Assembly (NCBI RefSeq): GCF_012273895.1
Contig: NC_052122.1
Coordinates: 496,001 to 560,000, forward strand
Source of the DNA: Zerene cesonia
Lineage: Eukaryota > Arthropoda > Insecta > Lepidoptera > Pieridae
Reading direction: 5' to 3'
DNA: 64,000 nt
Shown: one piece after another, positions 48,415 through 59,127 of the stretch
Numbering within the stretch: position 1 is the stretch's first letter
Layout: each line of letters opens with the position of its first letter
Program-made: the position numbers and the translations under genes
The notes under the pieces: generated by a model
What the model was told of the DNA's origin: nothing
What the model saw: only the letters and a program-made list of their open reading frames with translations
Database searches by the model: none

Positions 48415-50441
48415 TCATGTATGTTTAATTTCAAGAATTTTGAGAAATAATTCATTCAATTTCAGTGTTTCGCGAACATATCACTCAAAACTCATTAATT
48501 TACTTATTCAATTAGACATCGTATACATGCACTTTTGAATCGTCATAATTCAGTATTAACATTTACTGACAACTCACACATAGAACATCACATCATACAT
48601 ACGTACGCACATATTTACTAAAATGTTTGTTTACTACTCAGAAACTAATAATACGGATTGTTTTTTATGTCCAGTAAGGCTAGACCGTATAAGCTTAACA
48701 CTATGCAGTGGGTGAATCATCTAGACAAATATAAATTAGCACACTCTCCTCTGAAACTAGATTCTCATAAAGAATACCCTCACATCCAACATATTGCACT
48801 TTTTTCTGATATATAGTCCAAGAAAATGGGTAGGGTAAATGCGAATTTGAGATTAAAACTTGAATTTTTGATATAATTTACTTTGAGGAATCTAAAAACG
48901 AACTGTGCAAGTTTTTTTTAAATTCACCCCCGAGAAGGGGTGAAAAAAAATTAAAAAAGTTGTTTTTTTGAAATTTTGGCGAAACCGTAAGTGTTAGAAA
49001 AAAAAGTTTTAGATAAAATTTGTAGAACGTAAAATTTTACACAAAAATGTTTCTATGACTTTTTTTCCTAAAATTGAAATTAACTGAGATAGGGCAGTTT
49101 ATCAATTTTTCAATAAGTTATGATTTTTTTAAAGTTGCAGTTATCATCCCTTAGCTTCTAACTGCCCTTATTACTTATCTTGTTTTACAAATTAAAATAA
49201 CTAAGTTAAAAAATAACAGCAAAAACGAATTATTATTAATCATTGCCCCTTATTTTGTGTGTTTTTTTATTATTTCATATTATCTAAAATGTTGTTTTTT
49301 TTTGTAACAATAATAAGCGTAATTAAAAAATGCATCAATGATAGAATCAATTTAACTGTCTCACATATAATATTAAATCTTGCAAATTGTTAGGAAATTA
49401 TTTAATTCTTCCTGAATTGATCAGGATAATAAGAACTCCTGAAATTATTGTATCGTCTTCGATCGTTGATGAGTCTACGAAGTTTCTATTAAATATGTCC
49501 GTTTGTTAAGGTCAAAATCGAGTCAAAATTCAGTTAAGTACAACCATTAAAGTGATGTTAATAAAATTTTGTAAAAAATAAATCTGATCAATTGGAATAA
49601 AACCTAATTTTACTTTCTAGAATAATTGAGATTACTTGAATTTGTATTTAATAAACTTTAAAAAATCAAAAACTAAAAACTCCCAGTCAATTTTCGGGCT
49701 CTCATAGTTTGTTATTAAATCTAGTATTTGATCTTTTTTCGTATTTTATTTACTGACTGGTTCAATTCTCAGAATGGCTCGGCAATATTAGAAAGCAGAA
49801 CTTTTCATTACATAGAAGAGACTTTGAAAAATATATTTAAAAAGATATAAAATAAATTTGATGTGCTACACTTGAGGCGAAAATAAACATATAAAATTCA
49901 TGTTAAAATGGACAATTTGTGAATTAATAAAGTAATCATTTATTTCAGTTTGCTGGACTATAATTCATTTTAAAGCACTGCGTCAAAAAAAATTAAGCAA
50001 CGCTTTTATATCGGCAGCACTGTTTGACATATAAACATCATAATCTATTATATACTTAACAAAAATAGTGTTATTAACTAAATTAAATCTGTCCATTTAA
50101 AGTAGGTCCAAATCGAGTCCAAAGGAGTCCATTTCACATACAGGTCAGGCTAAAGAGCTTGTTAATAAATGCGAAATCTATCCGTCCCTAGATCTGTGTC
50201 TGAAACTTGTGAAACTATTTCTCTGATTTGCACTGAGACTTATATGCGTACCTCGTACCTTTACATTTTCTTGATTGTTACGTATCAAACAAAAGTCGAG
50301 CTTAATTTAAATTTATTCAGAATTGCGACTCTTGTAAAACGTTATTTGACTTTTACTAGGAAGAAACTTTATTGCATTGTAGGAAAGTGCTCGTGACATT
50401 CAGTCTATCCACATGTTCTGTTTGTCTTATATTATACAATA
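48415..50441. other. AT-rich stretch with one possible old transposon
   Basis: At 48860-49180 a homopolymer-rich block (ATTCACCCCCGAGAAGGGGT, then GGCGAAACCGTAAGTGTTAG) looks like old non-coding transposon sequence of unknown class. The rest is unrecognised, including a 75-codon ORF at 50169. Confidence 0.4.
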
Positions 50442-50502
50442 CTAGCTGCGCACCGCGGTTTCATCCGCGCAAGTCATAGGAATATCGGGATAAAAAGTTG
50501 CC
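50442..50502 (-). mobile_element. Helitron 3' end, truncated by a SINE-like element
   Basis: A then CTAGCTGCGCACCGCGGTTT and ATATCGGGATAAAAAGTTGC are the reversed first 60 bases of family 1. The copy ends abruptly at the tail of the SINE-like element beginning at 50503, with no remainder on the other side. Confidence 0.85.
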
Positions 50503-50823
50503 CTTTTTTATGTCATAGCGGGCAACTGAACTGGTGGTTCGTTGATGGTTAGCGATCACCACCGCCCATGAACATTCGCAAAGGTAGTGCCTCTGCGAAT
50601 GCGCTGCCCGCTTTGTTTGGGGTTAGGGAAAAGGAATGGATTAACGACTGGAAAAAAGGAATGGACTAGGACAGGTGAGGAAAAGGAAACGGGCCCCCGG
50701 CTCCCTCACTCATCGTACGAAACACAGTGGCTTGCCACTATTTCACGCTGGTTTTCTGTAGGGGTGTGGTACTTCCCCGTTGCGAGCTGGCCCAATTCGT
50801 GCCGAAGCGTGCTCAACTCCCAC
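50503..50823 (-). mobile_element. SINE-like family B, full-length copy
   Basis: On the minus strand the head reads GTGGGAGTTGAGCACGCTTC then GGCACGAATTGGGCCAGCTC. The middle is GC- and pyrimidine-rich, and the tail passes GGGCGGTGGTGATCGCTAAC before an A-rich end (TTTTTTA at 50496-50501). About 320 bp. The last 110 bases resemble the 3' tail of the Jockey/CR1-like fragment at 43374. The ORF on the opposite strand is incidental. No convincing tRNA boxes are seen in the head, so the class is uncertain. Confidence 0.7.
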
Positions 50824-52269
50824 AATAATAAAAATATAGTAAAAACCCACATAGATACCCGGGATTACCACATAGATTTCCGGGATAAAACCTCGGATTT
50901 ATAATAGCAAAATGCAAACTTTTCTAATGATTATTACAAGTTTCGATTACGACGTTTTCAAGAAATGCGTTAAAATGCAACCAATTGTTTTTCATACATC
51001 AATGGTTAATTTCTGTGTATGTCTGTCATACGAATGAACCTAACGAGAAAAAGTATAAATTCCGAAGTCGAAAATATTTTGTGTCTTTCAACTATTCATT
51101 ATTTAATAGCCCCTTTTACCTAATTTAGGTCAATGAGCTTTTTTAATATGTCCCGAAAGTTCAACAGAGAATAGTTTCTAATAATTAATTAATAATGTTC
51201 TTTATTAGGAACAATCAATAAATAATTATTACATAACTTCGAACTTAATTTAAATAGCTTTAAGGTTGATTGATACTAAAATTGGACTAATTATCGAAAA
51301 TTGCAAAATTCAAAGTACATTCGTACGTGAAATTTAATTGAATGCGCAGAATTTACGAATGACTACTTACAATTAAAAATATAAAGGTTCATAGTAATTA
51401 ATAGTTACACTTGAATGAAGCGAAACAATTTGGCGATGATTTTGCTTTATTTTGGTTGGAAGTGTTTAATTGCAATTTTAGAATATATGCCTGTCCGTAT
51501 CCCAAACGGAGGAACCGTATCGTGTCGTGTGAAAATCGACTGAAACGTATAATTAGTTGTGAGATTACCTTCGAACAGCTGTAGGCCCGTAGTAATGTCA
51601 TGAATAGAGAATCTGTATAATTCTCTGAGGGGGTGGGGTGCATACAGTAAGGCATACATAGTATAGCATACATAAATTCTAATTCATACTTATGCTTAAA
51701 CAGGTAAACTGGTCGCTACAATTTTGGCCAAGTTTACATTGAGTTCGTAGATTCAGACTAGTTACTGCGTTTTGAGTTCGATCAGGCGGTATGTCTTATA
51801 TTCCACTCAAAATTGTATTTTCGTCTCTTTCTGATGTTAAGACGCAAAGAGCAGTTTGTGAACAATGAAATGGCCAGTATATTACACAATATAACATAAC
51901 TAACATAGTTACACACCAGTTGCATATTTCGGCAACCCACAACGCATTTGCAGAAGTTCCGTTTACGAATATTCTGCTTCTACGTATGTGAGTTTAGTAG
52001 AATTGAATTCATTTTGACATAGCTTTAAACAACTATAGACACATGAGTTCATTTTAATGTAATACAAACCATTAATATTTTAGATATGCTGACCCAAGCG
52101 GATTCTAAAATTCGTTGGTATATTTGGAATTCAAATAAAGGGACTTTTGGTCAACGCCATCTAGATTCAAACAAAGCAAACTGTTTAATTAGTATTACGT
52201 ATAGTAATATGTTATCTGTTGTACAACTCACCTGTCGGCCCTAGCTTTGTTTTTGTTAGTTTATTAATT
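50824..52269. other. Mostly unique AT-rich sequence
   Basis: At 50847-50892 two near copies of CCACATAGAT.(C/T).CCGGGAT stand in tandem and may be Helitron body remnants. GCCATCTAGATT at 52157 belongs to the GCCATCT motif set. No gene. Confidence 0.45.
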
Positions 52270-52281
52270 AACAGTTCAAAT
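52270..52281. repeat. Target-site duplication, left
   Basis: AACAGTTCAAAT, identical to 52492-52503 on the other side of the SINE. Confidence 0.9.
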
Positions 52282-52491
52282 GAAAAGTGAAGTCCCGTGT
52301 CCCCTAGTGGGGTATGGGGCAGATGATGTACATCTGTTTCACTGATCGATTTTCTTTACAGACAAGAAGGTGATCAGCCTTCTGTGTCCTGCCAGACCAG
52401 ACATTTTTGTTTTGTGCGTCCCCACCGGGAATTGACCCAGGACCTCTCGGTTCTACGCTCGCGCGTTAACCACTGTACCAAGGAGGCAGTC
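52282..52491 (-). mobile_element. tRNA-headed SINE (Metulj-like) with target duplications
   Basis: Reversed head TGACTGCCTCCTTGGTACAG, then TGGTTAACGCGCGAGCG. Box B is slightly mutated (GGGTCAATTCCC). The tail is CATCTGCCCCATACCCCACT ... GGGACACGGGACTTCAC. Flanking 12-bp duplications AACAGTTCAAAT lie at 52270-52281 and 52492-52503, proof of retroposition. Confidence 0.93.
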
Positions 52492-52503
52492 AACAGTTCA
52501 AAT
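52492..52503. repeat. Target-site duplication, right
   Basis: AACAGTTCAAAT, identical to 52270-52281. Confidence 0.9.
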
Positions 52504-54534
52504 AGTTCATAAATTTAATCAATAGGATGGATTGATATTGTGAACTTCCGAATAAAAACAATAAAGAAAGAATATGAGAACAATATCAAAATTATTATGA
52601 ATACTGTATGTATGTATTACATTTTAAAAATAACAAAATGGTTACTCAACTTTACACACTCTCAGAGTAATCAAGCTTTCTTCTCTTAAAATTTGTAATA
52701 CCCCGAACTTCTCATCTATTAAATGTATTTCTAATTATCATTCTTATAGGTACTCTAAATTTTAAAGCTCTCAAGATTATTGCTATATCAGTAACTATGA
52801 AATATAATAACTTATAATAAATATAATACCATTATTTTCCATCCCCTTTAACCAAAGAAGGGCGACGAGTTCCTTTAGTATTGGTTTAACACAAATATAC
52901 ATTCACAGATATACAAATTAGAATTATTCTCAAAGAATTTCACGTGGCCTGCGACTAACGGCAGCACGTGGCTCCGCGTATTGTGGTTAGAAAGTTGAGG
53001 CCTGCTCGAGACAGGTACATTGTAAATTTATTAATAGTCTAAGGGTTGCGTACCATAACATGATGTTTTGCGCATGGCTACGGTTGAAATTAAATCATTT
53101 TCAGAGAACAATAAGTAAGAATGAAATATTAATATTAATTTCATAGTAAACGTGGTGCGTTATATTATATAGTATTGTTATCATTTGAGAATCAATGAGT
53201 TACACTAAAGTTGAAAGAATAACATATAACTCAGTCAAAATAAATAGTTCCATAAAATTTTTAATAAAGGTTTTTTAAACAATATATTCTACTGAACATC
53301 GCTACGTGTTCAGGTGGTTCTAGGTCTTATCATAAATAAATATTACATGCTGCAAATTTAATGTGTTAGTCTGTTCAAACACGAGTACATGATGTCGGAT
53401 CGCCTCGGGTTGAACCAGGATTAGTGTAACGCTACATTTAACATGTTTATTTGTTTACGGCATCGCTTCGAAACGCGTGAAGCGATTCCGGAGACATTAA
53501 CTGAACGAATGTTGAATATAGGCTCAAACAATATAGGCGGAAGGTCTTCGGAATTTAGTTTTATTAACATTTTATTATAAAAATTAGTAATTGTAATAGA
53601 TTCTATTGTAATAATATCGATTCATAAAGTTGTGTTGAAGTGTGTCTGTTATCATTATATTTTGTTTAATTGATTAAATAAGATAAACTTATAAAAGCCC
53701 GAAAACTATAACATATCTTACAATAAAGCAAACCTTCATATCACATTAAAGCAGATAGACCCAAAACTGCAAATGAATTTCGGCTAATATCAATATTCTC
53801 ATCTCAATATAATGATATGAGGCCGTACTAGCCCAAAGACCAGAAATCCCTTAATCACGTGTGCTTTCCTCTAGATTTATACATTTATGTTCAGAGACGC
53901 CACCAAGTCGAGTCTTGTAGGCGACTTTTCTGAATCCTTCACTTGACGCACAAAAATGGAACATAGTACAATGCACTGTGATCGTTTTTCGAGCGCATGG
54001 ACAAATCTATATTGGAAATTCGTAGGTACTCAGCTTTTTGCGAACGGATTTCATAATGTTGTGGAAGAATGAAGCGTAATGCTAGCAGATAATTTATAAA
54101 TCCTACCTAATAAAACGGTGCCTACTTTTTTATTGATATAATATGTATTCATGAAGTCAGGTATTTCTAGTAGATATCTATCGACATATATTTTTTTTCT
54201 ACGTTACCTACTTACTAAAAGGCCTAACCTTTTTTCTTATGAAGAAAAAAGTTCGAGTTTGCAAGATCTCCCAGTTCTTCTCTGTCTGTTTGTAATTTTC
54301 CCTGTTACATTAATCGTCTGAGAAAATTTAAAAAATCAAATCTAGAAAACATTTAGAGCAGGTATACTAACAACAAATGATACTCAAGTACTACGACTAT
54401 TTTTCATTGACTTTGCTCCGTAAGGGAAGACAATATAAATCCTTGAGTTGTAAATGGTATAACTAACACGACAGACAGATGTTAAATACTTTAAATATTT
54501 TACGAGACTTAGCAGAACAAAAACTTAATAAATA
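52504..54534. other. Unique AT-rich sequence
   Basis: A GC-richer patch at 52938-53020 has two CACGTGGC motifs 24 bases apart (52942 and 52966). No gene. Confidence 0.45.
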
Positions 54535-54550
54535 TTTATATTTTGTTATA
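54535..54550. repeat. Target-site duplication, left
   Basis: TTTATATTTTGTTATA, a perfect 16-bp match to 54759-54774. Confidence 0.92.
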
Positions 54551-54758
54551 GACGCCTCCTTGGTACAGTGGTAAACGCGTGAGCGTAGAACCGAGGGGTC
54601 CTGGGTTCGATTCCCGGTGGGACAATAAAAAAACAATGTCTCGGTCTGGCAGGACACAGAAGGCTGATCACCTACTTGTCCATTAAGAAAATCGATCAGT
54701 GAAACAGATGTATATCATCTGCCCCATACCCCAGTAGGGGACACGGGACTTCACTTTT
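54551..54758 (+). mobile_element. Intact tRNA-headed SINE (Metulj-like)
   Basis: This is the reference copy of the family here. The box A region is CTCCTTGGTACAGTGG and box B is GGTTCGATTCC. The body includes TGTCTCGGTCTGGCAGGACA and ACAGAAGGCTGATCACCTAC, and the tail is ATCGATCAGTGAAACAGATG then CATCTGCCCCATACCCC...GGGACTTCAC with a T-rich end. It would be transcribed by RNA polymerase III and moved by a partner LINE. Perfect 16-bp target duplications mark recent insertion. The family name rests on resemblance to Heliconius Metulj SINEs. Confidence 0.95.
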
Positions 54759-54774
54759 TTTATATTTTGTTATA
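54759..54774. repeat. Target-site duplication, right
   Basis: TTTATATTTTGTTATA, identical to 54535-54550. Confidence 0.92.
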
Positions 54775-54894
54775 CTCAAGCAATGATAACGGGAAATTAT
54801 GTAACTGTGCAGATTGTTCTATAAAAGCTAGATAACTGTACATAATAATGTTAAAGACATCCATAATAAATGATCGATATAAGTTCATCGCGCA

Positions 54895-54970
54895 ACTTTC
54901 CTTATCCGCCATAGAACCCACACTATCGCAAGATATTATAACCACTAGGCCACGGGTTCGCGTACATTTT
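54895..54970 (-). mobile_element. Possible degenerate tRNA SINE head
   Basis: On the minus strand GTGGCCTAGTGGTTATAA fits a box A. About 30 bases on, GGGTTCTATGG is a poor box B. No body is recognised. Confidence 0.35.
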
Positions 54971-55237
54971 TCTCCAGTAAATATATTCAGGCATGACCAG
55001 TACGTCGCTTCAAATATTGCAAATATCTGAAATATGAAAATAACTCAGTTATCCAATCATGAAGCGAGCCAGATGAATTCCTGAATAGTGCATCTTCAAT
55101 ACTGAATTTATGACATTTTAATAATGCTTATTCTAGACCATAAATTTTAAGTATATAGATATAATAACATATACTTGAACATAGTTAAAACTCCTGTCTA
55201 AATAGTTTATTTTAATAAAAAATCTTGTTATGAAAAG

Positions 55238-55320
55238 TACTGGGTTCGAGTCACGTTGGCGGTTGTATCATCCCCGTCATTTCAATTGAAGGCCGAGGTC
55301 CTAACCACATGATAATGCTG
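55238..55320. repeat. Scrambled SINE-like remnant
   Basis: The plus strand has a box B-like GGGTTCGAGTC at 55243. The minus strand has GTGGTTAGGACCTCGG about 60 bases away, a motif similar to the SINE head at 39036. The two halves are in opposite orientation. Confidence 0.3.
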
Positions 55321-55444
55321 AATGAATCGGATTCGATGGTATTTTTAATTCACGAGTAAAAATACAGAACGCAATTAAATTCAATATAATAAATATATGA
55401 TAGTATAGGAAATATAATCACAAATTTAAACCAATGCAGTATAT

Positions 55445-55590
55445 TATAAATGGCAGACTCCGTTTTACCTCCTCCGCGATGTCAGTGCGCTGACGCGTGT
55501 CTTCGAGCTCCAGCCATTGTCTGTTTACAGTTCTCCGAGCTGATATCAAATTTCCTTCTGATCACAGTGATGACAGGCCGATAATATTCT
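55445..55590. other. GC-rich island, candidate small exon on either strand
   Basis: Minus strand: between an acceptor-like CTGTAAACAG and a donor-like GAG|GTAAAA, the segment 55469-55520 (or to 55539) reads QWLELEDTRQRTDIAEE without a stop. Plus strand: ATG at 55450 opens a 44-codon frame (MADSVLPPPRCQC...) to a stop at 55582. Only one can be right, if either. No family is recognised. Confidence 0.35.
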
Positions 55591-56660
55591 TTTGAAGCCT
55601 ACACGACTAGACAACATTCTTTCGGTCTCAGTCAAACTGGTACTCCATGCGTACCTAATGTATTTTTATCTAAAACATAGTTAATTATCAAACTACTTAA
55701 TTAGAGTATCTAATCTAATATAAACTTGTTTAGCGAATTTTGTTACGATTAATTGAGAACCTCCGCTTTTATTGGAGTCGGTTAGAAATATTATTTAAAT
55801 GCGAAATAGTGAAGCCGCCTAAAAGGTTAATACGCTATTCACTAAAAGGTTCGCACGCCATGCACTCCAAGGATTACAAAATATCGGATGTAAAAGCTAC
55901 AACAGTAGCCTGCGGGTTATCGAATTTTGACCGACGTTACAATCCTATATCGTAACCACGTGAAGGCAAACTTGAATTCCGAACTTTTGAAGTGTATTCT
56001 ACCGCGCTTTGAAATCTTGACTCTGAGTGGCGCCGGTTCGAAGGATCTTTTTGACGTTAAGAAGTATGCATGTTTCAGTTTTATTCTGCTGTAAGCATTA
56101 TTATATTATAAACGGGCAAAAGTGATTTTAAGTAGGTACAGAGGCGTCTTTGGCGGCACCCTTTTGTGGCGTCTTAACAAAAAGTTCCTCACTTTGATCT
56201 TTGTTATATGCTAATAATGTGATATGGCTACGAGCGCTTTTACAGACACACATGAAATTATAGTATTTTCAACCCACTTCAAAGGAATGTTATCAATCGA
56301 CTGTATTTTTTTATAAATTGTATTTCATTTTTACGGTTCTTTTTTATGTTAACGCTGTTGCTTGGTCCCCAAATTTGGTCTAGTTCAATAACACAAAAAA
56401 TTATCTTTCATTAAATATCTTTTTGTTTAAATAAACCATATGTAAATTTAACAGATTCCGTATATAAACTTACTTTCATAAGAACAGTGCTGATAACAAT
56501 AAAGATATTTTAAATAATCAAACCGAAACAAAATAACGTTATACACCAATTTTCAAGAGAATTTAATATACTGAAACCGTTTAAAATTGACCCACAAACC
56601 AATTATGTACAACAACAATGCGAATCTTCAAGGATTCAAAATGTGACAGTTAAAATTAAG
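55591..56660. other. Unique AT-rich sequence
   Basis: A 71-codon ORF at 55740-55955 has no known relatives. Nothing else recognised. Confidence 0.45.
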
Positions 56661-56664
56661 TGAT

Positions 56665-56802
56665 TCTGTTATGTGGATCGAGACCAGCCGGTGTGCTACC
56701 CAGTGAGTGAAATGGTGACCCTGGTGGGCAAGGATCGCTGGCATCATGCAGATGATATTAGCAGCGGGGGGCGGGTGAGTAACTAACAGATTTGTGTTAG
56801 TT
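56665..56802 (+). other. GC-rich island, candidate exon with consensus donor
   Basis: A plus-strand frame from about 56664 reads CYPVSEMVTLVGKDRWHHAD and DISSGG. It reaches a consensus splice donor GTGAGT at 56775-56780, in a block far richer in G and C than its flanks. It is followed by an 8-bp hairpin AACTAACA/TGTTAGTT at 56781-56802. The minus strand also has a 72-codon ORF. No family is recognised and an old transposon is possible. Confidence 0.3.
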
Positions 56803-56896
56803 GTTTGTGGAAGAATCACACAATAAGTGGGGACGTTATTCGTCATGAAATGGATAAAAAATTAATGGTAGATTATTATGTGTAGACCTTATGAAA

Positions 56897-56995
56897 CGTT
56901 ACGTCTGTCCCTTCGTCACGCCTAAACCACTGAGGATATGTAAGAAATTTGGTGATATTTGTTTCCTAAAAATCTAAGATACTACGCAGGTACAC
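56897..56995 (+). mobile_element. Helitron body fragment, family 2
   Basis: TCGTCACGCCTAAACCACTG and AGAAATTTGGTGATATTTG match the central part of family 2. Termini are absent. Confidence 0.45.
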
Positions 56996-57202
56996 CATAC
57001 AACCTCGTACTACTGTACTATACGTATACGTAATACTGTACGTATACGTTTCAAAATAAAGTATAAGACTACCTATATATCTACTATATATATACTATGG
57101 TATTATGGTTTTCATTTAGATACGTTAATTTATCCAACGGAATTCTTACACTACTTAACTTAACTACACTTGTATTAAATTACCCGTTAGGTTAGTTGTA
57201 TG

Positions 57203-57538
57203 TGGTAGTCGGGCACGCTTCGGCACGAATTGGGCCAGCTCGCATTGGTGAAGTAACACACCCCTAGAGAAGATCGGCGTGAAATAGCATTCTGCTGTGT
57301 TTCGTTCGGTGAGTGGGCGAACCGGAGGCCCATATCCTTTTCCTTACCCTTCCCAATCCTTTCCTTTATTTCTCTGGTCAATCCTTTCTTAATCCTTTCC
57401 CTGTTTAAAGTCGGCAATCCATTTGTAGAGGCTTAAAGTCTGCAATGGACTTTATGCCTCTCCAAATGTTCATGGGCGGTGGTAGCAATTACCATCAGGT
57501 GTCCCACCAGCTCCATTGCTGACAGTAACATAAAAAAA
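57203..57538 (+). mobile_element. SINE-like family B, full-length copy
   Basis: Head GTAGTCGGGCACGCTTCGGC then ACGAATTGGGCCAGCTCGCA. The middle is a pyrimidine-rich CCTTTCC run. The tail is GTTCATGGGCGGTGGTAGCA, CATCAGGTGTCCCACCAGCT and ATAAAAAAAA. The minus-strand ORF inside is incidental. Confidence 0.72.
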
Positions 57539-57794
57539 AGGCTAAGTAACCAATGACCTAATGAGCTTACAGAACTTGTGTCATATGAAGTATGCTTGAT
57601 ATCAGAAATTGTTTATGTTAGTGTTTTTGTCGTTTTGTATTTGTTATTGTAATTATGAACAGTCGTAAACAAATTAATAATTATGTAGGAAATAGTTCTA
57701 TGCGTTTACAGTACCGGTAAATTACCTTATAATTTTATCGATTTTTAAATCATCTAAAATTAATGGTAGCAAGCATCTAAAGCCTACCCATAAA

Positions 57795-57976
57795 TCTATA
57801 CTATATTATAAAGCTGAAGAGATTGTTAGATTGAATGCGAGTATCTTAGGAACTACTATTCCGATTTGAAAAATTCTTTCAGTGTTATATAGCCCATTTA
57901 TTGAGGAAGTCTTTAGGATTTTCTTCTTTTTTATATAACATCAGGTAATACGTGGGTAACCGCGGAGTACATCTAG
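57795..57976 (+). mobile_element. Helitron, fifth family
   Basis: TCTATACTATATTATAAAGC start after A, GAAGAG motif, CTTAGGAACTACTATTCCGA body, and ACGTGGGTAACCGCGG hairpin with ATCTAG before T. A sister copy lies at 59929-60100. Confidence 0.8.
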
Positions 57977-58038
57977 TATTATAATATTTCGATGAGTCAC
58001 TAAATTTCTAACTTATAAATGTATTAACGTAGCTACGT
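57977..58038. other. Short unique spacer
   Basis: Nothing recognised. Confidence 0.4.
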
Positions 58039-58076
58039 AACAAAAGACAAAATACAGCTGTATTTTGTCTTTTGTT
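58039..58076. repeat. Perfect 38-bp palindrome, no spacer
   Basis: AACAAAAGACAAAATACAG is followed immediately by its exact reverse complement. The centre is CAG|CTG between 58057 and 58058. No known transposon end matches. Confidence 0.97.
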
Positions 58077-58400
58077 TGCTAATGTCAATAACTTTTGAAT
58101 ATTATTTAAAATTTCATACTTTTACAGGTACACGTTTGTTATCGTTTCATATAAACATAATTATATGCAAGGTACGAATTGTGTACAACGCCATCTGTCG
58201 ATACTTTACGGAACTTTTAAAACTATGCATTCGTACGCGTAGTTATACATGCATCTCTCGTTGCTTGCAGCTGCAGTTTTACTATTCAACGCCAGATGTC
58301 GCTAGGCCAAACTATGTCGCTGTATTCGATCCACACAGCGAGTTGGTTCTATAGTTTTAAGAATCCCATTTGGTTTTCTATCTTATCCTAGATGGCAGTA
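58077..58400. other. Unique block with clustered GCCATCT/AGATGGC motifs
   Basis: AACGCCATCTGTCG (58187), AACGCCAGATGTCGCTA (58288) and CTAGATGGCAG (58388) occur within 210 bases. They resemble the core of the insect CTCF motif (AGATGGCGC-like). A 92-codon ORF (58076-58354) covers part of it without known relatives. Confidence 0.35.
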
Positions 58401-58933
58401 ATAACAAAAATATAGCAAACATATTTCTTTCGACGTATTGAAGATGAGAGGTCAGTTTCTGAAGGATTTCTGTAGGGCAGTTAGAACTTTCTTATGTGTT
58501 TCCCTACTTACTTGTTTGATCTTGTAACTATATTTTTATTTGCGTCAATATCGTCAATTTAAACTTAGTTTATAATCGATAATTTTCAAAAGAAAAACAT
58601 TTGATAAGCTTAGAGTTTTTTATAATTATGTTGGCTTGAAATAGGCAATAAAAAGAATTTCGTTGAATTTTAATTAGACATTTTTATAACAAAAACTGTA
58701 CTTGGCAAGTTTCACAGGCCGTATATCAAGTTTACCCAGGCCGTTCTGACATTTAGTTACGTTAATGTTTCACAAAGAACGTTTGTTTCACATAGTATCT
58801 TATTGTTAAAGATTTCAGATATTAATATTTTTCGGCTAAGCTAATTTAGTACAAAATTTGGAAAATTACATAAATTTTAAAAGGAACTATTAACTACAGA
58901 AATACTGCTAAACGAGTAATAACACAGATTATA
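58401..58933. other. Unique AT-rich sequence
   Basis: Nothing recognised. Confidence 0.45.
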
Positions 58934-59070
58934 AAATCCCAGGCTTCGCCCGTAGAACCCTTGTTATAGCCTATGTCACTATGTGAAGAAAGTTGCTACT
59001 ATCTAATGGTGAAAGGATTGTGAAAATCGGTCCAGCAGTTTTATATGAAAACATTACGAACATAATTACA
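58934..59070 (-). mobile_element. Dispersed element fragment
   Basis: AATCCCAGGCTTCGCCCGTA, GTTATAGCCTATGTCACTAT and TGTGAAAATCGGTCCAGCAG follow the reversed order of a common lepidopteran non-autonomous element. Confidence 0.5.
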
Positions 59071-59127
59071 TAAAAATATTTCCTTATAACATATATAATA
59101 ATAACATTATAGCATTACAATATATAG

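Noticed and set aside
50587..50904. 105-codon plus-strand ORF
   Set aside because: It lies antisense across the SINE-like family B element; the matching ORF in the 57203 copy is likewise non-conserved.
54590..54625. Functional tRNA gene
   Set aside because: Box A and box B are present but the sequence is the head of a SINE with target duplications and no cloverleaf closure.
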